Of a stretch of DNA of 64,000 nt, positions 60,965 to 64,000 are shown in pieces. The notes under the pieces were generated by a model, which saw only the letters and a program-made list of their open reading frames with translations, made no database searches and was not told the origin of the DNA. This stretch comes from Nostoc sp. JL33 (GTDB taxonomy: Bacteria; Cyanobacteriota; Cyanobacteriia; Cyanobacteriales; Nostocaceae). Location: positions 156,750 to 220,749 of the forward strand of contig NZ_JABXKP010000090.1 of assembly GCF_017114985.1 (NCBI RefSeq), read 5' to 3'. The position numbers and the translations under genes were made by a program. The first letter of the stretch is position 1; each line of letters starts with the position of its first letter.

Positions 60965-61924
60965 ATGACTAAAAGGTTTTCTTCGCCTCGATTAGTAGTG
61001 TCTGCTAGACTGACTACCCTTGCTCAGACTGCTTTTGCGACTGTGTTCGCCTTTGGCGTTGCCCCTTGGGCAATCGCACTTAATTTCTGGGTAAATCCCT
61101 CCTTGGCTGGCGATCCGTTTCGCAATAACAAACCTCATCAAATTGGCGACCAAACAGAAGCAGCTTTTAAAGCGATTTTCCAACAGGGCAACTATCCCGC
61201 CGCCGAGCGTTATCTGGAACAAGCACTATCCAAAGAGCCAAATGAACCTCTAGCTTATGCCATCAAGGCATCTTTAGCATACGGAAATAAGGATTGGGCT
61301 AAACTCGACACCTACAGCCAGAAAACTTTAGAAACCGCACAAAAACTGATTCCTAGCGATCCATTACGTGGTAATTTATACACTGCTGTTGGTCATTTTT
61401 TAGAGGGTGCAGTAGTTATCAGCCGTGAGGGTACAGTCAACGGTGTGCCGCAAGCCTTTAGTCGGCTGCGACAAGTTTATGAATATTTAGACAAGGCTGA
61501 GGCAATTTCTGCCAACGATCCAGAACTCAATTTAATCAAGGGTTATATGGATTTATTATTGGCGGTTAATTTGCCTTTTGCTAGCCCAGATCAGGCAATT
61601 GGAGGGTTAGAACAAAATGCTGCTCCTCGCTATCTAGTGGATCGGGGTATTGCTCTTGCTTACCGGGATTTAAAAAGGTATCCACAGGCACTAGAGTATG
61701 TCAACCGGGCGATCAAAACTACATCTGATAATCCAGAAATTTATTATCTCAAAGCCCAAATCCTCAAAGAACTGGGGCAAAAAGAAAAAAACCAGCAGTT
61801 GTTCCAGGAAGCGATCGCTAATTTTGACAAGGCATTGACTAAAAAATCCCAACTCCCAGGCGATTTAGTCAAACAAATTGAGCATGAACGCAAAAATGCT
61901 ATTAGCCTAAACAATCCTAGATAA
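60965..61924 (+). CDS. Sll0314/Alr1548-like TPR-repeat protein, exported or membrane-anchored
   Basis: A 319-residue protein. The N-terminus has a basic start and a hydrophobic stretch (TAFATVFAFGVAPWAIALNF) ending near LAGDP, consistent with a signal peptide. The remainder is helical with tetratricopeptide-like repeats, such as FQQGNYPAAERYLEQALSKE (about 76) and KRYPQALEYVNRAIKTTSDN (about 240), plus a conserved middle (LRGNLYTAVGHFLEGAVVIS). It matches a cyanobacteria-specific TPR family I recall as Sll0314/Alr1548, of unknown function. A GAGGG box precedes the ATG. Confidence 0.8.
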   Translation: MTKRFSSPRLVVSARLTTLAQTAFATVFAFGVAPWAIALNFWVNPSLAGDPFRNNKPHQIGDQTEAAFKAIFQQGNYPAAERYLEQALSKEPNEPLAYAIKASLAYGNKDWAKLDTYSQKTLETAQKLIPSDPLRGNLYTAVGHFLEGAVVISREGTVNGVPQAFSRLRQVYEYLDKAEAISANDPELNLIKGYMDLLLAVNLPFASPDQAIGGLEQNAAPRYLVDRGIALAYRDLKRYPQALEYVNRAIKTTSDNPEIYYLKAQILKELGQKEKNQQLFQEAIANFDKALTKKSQLPGDLVKQIEHERKNAISLNNPR

Positions 61925-62028
61925 TTGGGCATAAGGCAGGCGGGAAATAATAACTCCTAACTCCTAACTCCTAACTCCCTACTTTGATATGCTTATTTTC
62001 AGAAGAGTAATTGAGATACTAGACCAAA

Positions 62029-62481
62029 ATGGAGATTCAGTTCCGCGAAATTAATCCTTTTGATATGTGGATTTGGCTAAAATTCAGCACAAATCCTTCT
62101 GCGCGTGAAAAGCAATATGTAGAAGAAGTTTTCAATTCCTGGTTTTATTTGGGTAAATTGGGTGCATTTAATGCAGAGAATCTTCAGGTGCAGGACACTG
62201 GACTCGATATCAGCTACATGAATTATGATGAACAAGGATATGACAAAAGCCTACTAGCACTGATGCACAACATCGGTGAGTTTGAATATCAGGGTCAATG
62301 GGGGCGTTGTTGGTTTGACTTAGGAACCAGTGATGCGATCGCTCTGGATATTTTAATCAACGCCCTCAGCCAGCTAAGTCAGGAATATGTCACCATTGAA
62401 GAATTGTACATCGGTGGCGAAAATACAGATTGGCCTATTGAGGATAGCGAAAGTCGTCCTCAGTCTATTTACGATAATTAG
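62029..62481 (+). CDS. DUF3531 family protein
   Basis: A 150-residue soluble protein of a cyanobacterial and plastid family of unknown function (DUF3531). Characteristic blocks are MEIQFREINPFDMWIWLKF at the start, YMNYDEQGYDKSLLALMHNI near residue 62 and GQWGRCWFDLGTSDAIALDI near residue 92. The C-terminus is acidic. A Nudix hydrolase gene follows after 8 bp, so they are probably co-transcribed. No catalytic motif is evident, and no activity is proposed. Confidence 0.85.
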   Translation: MEIQFREINPFDMWIWLKFSTNPSAREKQYVEEVFNSWFYLGKLGAFNAENLQVQDTGLDISYMNYDEQGYDKSLLALMHNIGEFEYQGQWGRCWFDLGTSDAIALDILINALSQLSQEYVTIEELYIGGENTDWPIEDSESRPQSIYDN

Positions 62482-62489
62482 TTATAAAA

Positions 62490-62921
62490 ATGAATAAAGC
62501 AGGCGAAATTCGGGTAATAGCCTTGGGGCTAATTCGGGATGGCGAACGCATATTTCTTTCTGAAGGCTACGATCCCGTCAAGCAAGAAACATTTTATCGT
62601 GCTTTAGGCGGTGGTGTTGAATTTGGCGAAACCAGTCGCATTGCCTTAGAACGCGAGTTTCAAGAGGAAATTCAGGCAGACTTAACGAATATTAAATATT
62701 TAGGTTGTATAGAGAACCTGTTTACATTTAATGGTAGGCAAGGTCATGAAATTATTCAGCTTTATCAATGTGACTTTGCTGATTCCAAATTCTATCAACT
62801 GGAAAGTTTAGTTTTTTCAGAATCACAAACTCATAAACATAGAGCGTTATGGATAGATATCTCTCGCTTGAAATCTGGGGAATTCCGATTAGTACCTGAA
62901 GTATTTTTTGAATATTTATAA
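62490..62921 (+). CDS. Nudix hydrolase
   Basis: A 143-residue Nudix-fold pyrophosphohydrolase. The Nudix box is complete: GGGVEFGETSRIALEREF followed by QEEIQADL, giving G-x5-E-x7-R-E-x2-E-E with all metal-binding glutamates (about residues 41-63). The N-terminal strand IRVIALGLIRDGERIFLSEG is typical of the family. Substrates range from oxidised nucleotides to ADP-ribose and cannot be assigned. It begins 8 bp after the DUF3531 gene on the same strand. Confidence 0.92.
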   Translation: MNKAGEIRVIALGLIRDGERIFLSEGYDPVKQETFYRALGGGVEFGETSRIALEREFQEEIQADLTNIKYLGCIENLFTFNGRQGHEIIQLYQCDFADSKFYQLESLVFSESQTHKHRALWIDISRLKSGEFRLVPEVFFEYL

Positions 62922-62937
62922 ATCATCTAGAAATTTA

Positions 62938-63339
62938 CTAAGATTGCTTTGCTGTTAATGATGCTCCCGCACTCAGCAAAGACAGAATATACTGGTTGAG
63001 ACTAACGCCTTCTTGTTCAGAAGTCTCAGCTAGATGTCGATGTAAAGATTTAGGTATCCGTACTAGTAGTTTACCGCTATAGCTATTATTACTAATTGGT
63101 AAGGGAATATTATCGTCGGCTTCATAAGCTGTCTCAATCCATAATTCCCGCGCCTCATTGAGATTTGCCATTGTCTCTTCAAGGGTTTCACCTTGGGTAA
63201 GACATCCAGGTAAATCTTTAATTTCAGCTACGTAACCTCCCTCTGGATCGGGATAAAGTGTTACAGAGTACTGAAGATTTAAATAATATTCTAAGGACGG
63301 CTTCTCAATCTGCTGGTTCTTCTGGTTCAGTGTCTTCAT
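62938..63339 (-). CDS. hicB: HicB-type antitoxin
   Basis: A 133-residue HicB protein. Residues about 20-75 are the partial RNase-H-like domain (YSVTLYPDPEGGYVAEIKDL, then PGCLTQGETLEETMANLNEA), and residues about 90-128 are a ribbon-helix-helix DNA-binding region (KLLVRIPKSLHRHLAETSEQ, then EGVSLNQYILSLLS). HicB neutralises the HicA mRNA interferase and represses the operon. The ORF starts at a TTG (63342); ATG 63339 is used. It overlaps the hicA remnant by 35 bp, keeping the usual toxin-first order. The antitoxin looks intact while its toxin partner does not. Confidence 0.9.
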   Translation of the reverse strand: MKTLNQKNQQIEKPSLEYYLNLQYSVTLYPDPEGGYVAEIKDLPGCLTQGETLEETMANLNEARELWIETAYEADDNIPLPISNNSYSGKLLVRIPKSLHRHLAETSEQEGVSLNQYILSLLSAGASLTAKQS

Positions 63340-63581
63340 CAATCCACTCTTCTAAATTTAATAGTTCAACTATTTGCTGTATATAAACTCCTTTAACTTT
63401 TTGTCCTCCTGTTTTGGGTAGAGTGATGGTTTTACCTTGGGAGTTTCGGAAGCTATGATGGCTACCCTTAGACCTTTTCTCTTCAAAGCCCAAAAGCTTC
63501 CAATAGATAGTAAACTTCCTGAAACCGCACTTCTGGAGGTCGCTTTAGGAACTGATCTACTAATTTTCTTAATTTACTCTT
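63305..63581 (-). pseudogene. hicA: Frameshifted hicA-like toxin gene
   Basis: Two frames together give a complete HicA-like double-stranded-RBD-type toxin. The first (from 63581) reads KSKLRKLVDQFLKRPPEV, then RFQEVYYLLEAFG, then LTGA-stop; the second, from about 63493, continues FEEKRSKGSHHSFRNSQG and KTITLPK through to VKGVYIQQIVELLNL. Removing one C near 63488 joins them as LLEAFG-FEEKRSKGSHH, the normal family sequence with the catalytic His. The position where the initiator Met is expected reads AAG (63581-63579), so the start codon also appears lost. An in-frame TTG at 63493 could start a 62-residue C-terminal piece. The toxin is therefore probably inactive. Confidence 0.72.
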
Positions 63582-63650
63582 TGAAAGATGATACTATATA
63601 TAGTATCAAATTTTTGAGATAAAAAAGCGATCGCTCTAATTAACAGCAAT

Positions 63651-63869
63651 CTACGTTAATTCTGCTTTAGATTTTGCCACCCTTCTTGCACGGTATTCAG
63701 CCATTGCCTCGGCTGCAAGTTTGGCAAGTATGTCTGGAGAACGGGCAAAAGCTTCATCCCAAAATTGTTCATCTTCTAGTTCTGCCAAAATCATCGCTGC
63801 TATCGCATCTTGTTCATTGGCAGGTAAATTTTTTAGTTTAGCGATCGCTTGTTCAAGTAACTCTGTCAT
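63651..63869 (-). CDS. Small antitoxin-like protein
   Basis: A 72-residue acidic helical protein (MTELLEQAIAKLKNLPANEQ then DAIAAMILAELEDEQFWDEA and AFARSPDILAKLAAEAMAEY). This is a widespread cyanobacterial pattern of putative antitoxins located upstream of RelE/ParE or PIN-type toxins. No toxin gene follows directly on this strand: the next frame is the broken hicA, 70 bp downstream. It is either an orphan antitoxin or part of a decayed module. The ATG start is clear; family assignment is by pattern only. Confidence 0.7.
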   Translation of the reverse strand: MTELLEQAIAKLKNLPANEQDAIAAMILAELEDEQFWDEAFARSPDILAKLAAEAMAEYRARRVAKSKAELT

Positions 63870-64000
63870 GGCTGTGAATCGTTACGAAAGTCATACTATA
63901 AATTATCTCTGCTTACACTCTGTTGGGTGCGATCGCTTGTAGTACTTAGGGTTTGCTGAAAAAGTAGTAAAAAAGTAAGAGGAGGGTTGACTAGTAGTCT
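63870..64000. other. Window end, upstream of the antitoxin-like gene
   Basis: A HIP1 octamer-like GCGATCGC occurs at about 63929. GGGTTTGCTGAAAAAG (about 63949) resembles an insertion-sequence terminal repeat that may continue beyond the window. No coding sequence seen. Confidence 0.35.

Overview
The window comes from a cyanobacterium, very probably a filamentous Nostoc/Anabaena-type (Nostocales) chromosome. The lineage is shown by photosystem II genes (psbK, psbM, psbZ), cytochrome c6 (petJ), the phycobilisome-degradation gene nblA, a group 2 sigma factor, the conserved tgt-psbK and psbZ-ribH arrangements, very many GCGATCGC (HIP1) octamers, and dense Nostoc-style short repeats (runs of GTCATTA, GGGCATT, CCCCACT, TCTAAAA). 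Most genes are ordinary chromosomal housekeeping genes, but the gaps between them are unusually rich in palindromic, MITE-like and tandem repeats, and several small genes are decayed.

Layout. 0-5 kb: tail of a PAS/CheR-type protein, a Uma2 nuclease-like gene, a miaE remnant, a VOC protein, an acetyltransferase joined to comF, a secreted PPC-domain protein, and cobS (-). 5-8.3 kb: unknown cyanobacterial gene, tgt, psbK, a [2Fe-2S] ferredoxin, and psbM enclosed by long inverted repeats. 8.5-15 kb, mostly minus strand: tandem universal stress protein, pentapeptide-repeat protein, a ProA-like protein lacking the catalytic cysteine in a two-gene unit with a zinc-ribbon membrane protein, tRNA-Gly(GCC), ribH and psbZ. 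15-23 kb: DHH-CBS-nucleotidyltransferase fusion, Uma2 protein with a heptad-repeat tail, ABC-F remnant, small coiled-coil protein, and an AarF-type kinase followed by a PP2C phosphatase. 23-33 kb: nblA with a long leader, a Ser/Thr kinase, a glycosyltransferase, an unknown gene, an IS200/IS605-type tnpB element inserted at the end of anmK, and a PEP-CTERM protein. 33-46 kb: folate/biopterin transporter, carotenoid oxygenase, a complete kdpA-B-C-D potassium uptake cluster (minus) with a short kinase-less KdpD, and a divergent histidine kinase/response regulator pair. 46-64 kb: sorbosone-dehydrogenase-like propeller protein, priA, sigma factor, acetyltransferase, petJ, FAD monooxygenase, agmatinase-type ureohydrolase, rsmG, ABC ATPase, TPR protein, DUF3531 protein, Nudix hydrolase and a decayed hicA/hicB module.

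Functional groupings supported by order and spacing: KdpA, KdpB and KdpC form the high-affinity K+ ATPase; AarF kinase and PP2C are 22 bp apart and likely co-transcribed; the Zn-ribbon protein and ProA-like protein are 4 bp apart; GNAT and comF abut. No single large novel defence or biosynthetic island is visible. The most interesting points are the repeat architecture around psbM, identical 105-bp MITEs at two loci, a ProA paralog with a substituted catalytic residue, frameshifted tnpB and hicA, and the two-component pair opposite a kinase-less KdpD. All calls are from reading the sequence; no database search was possible.
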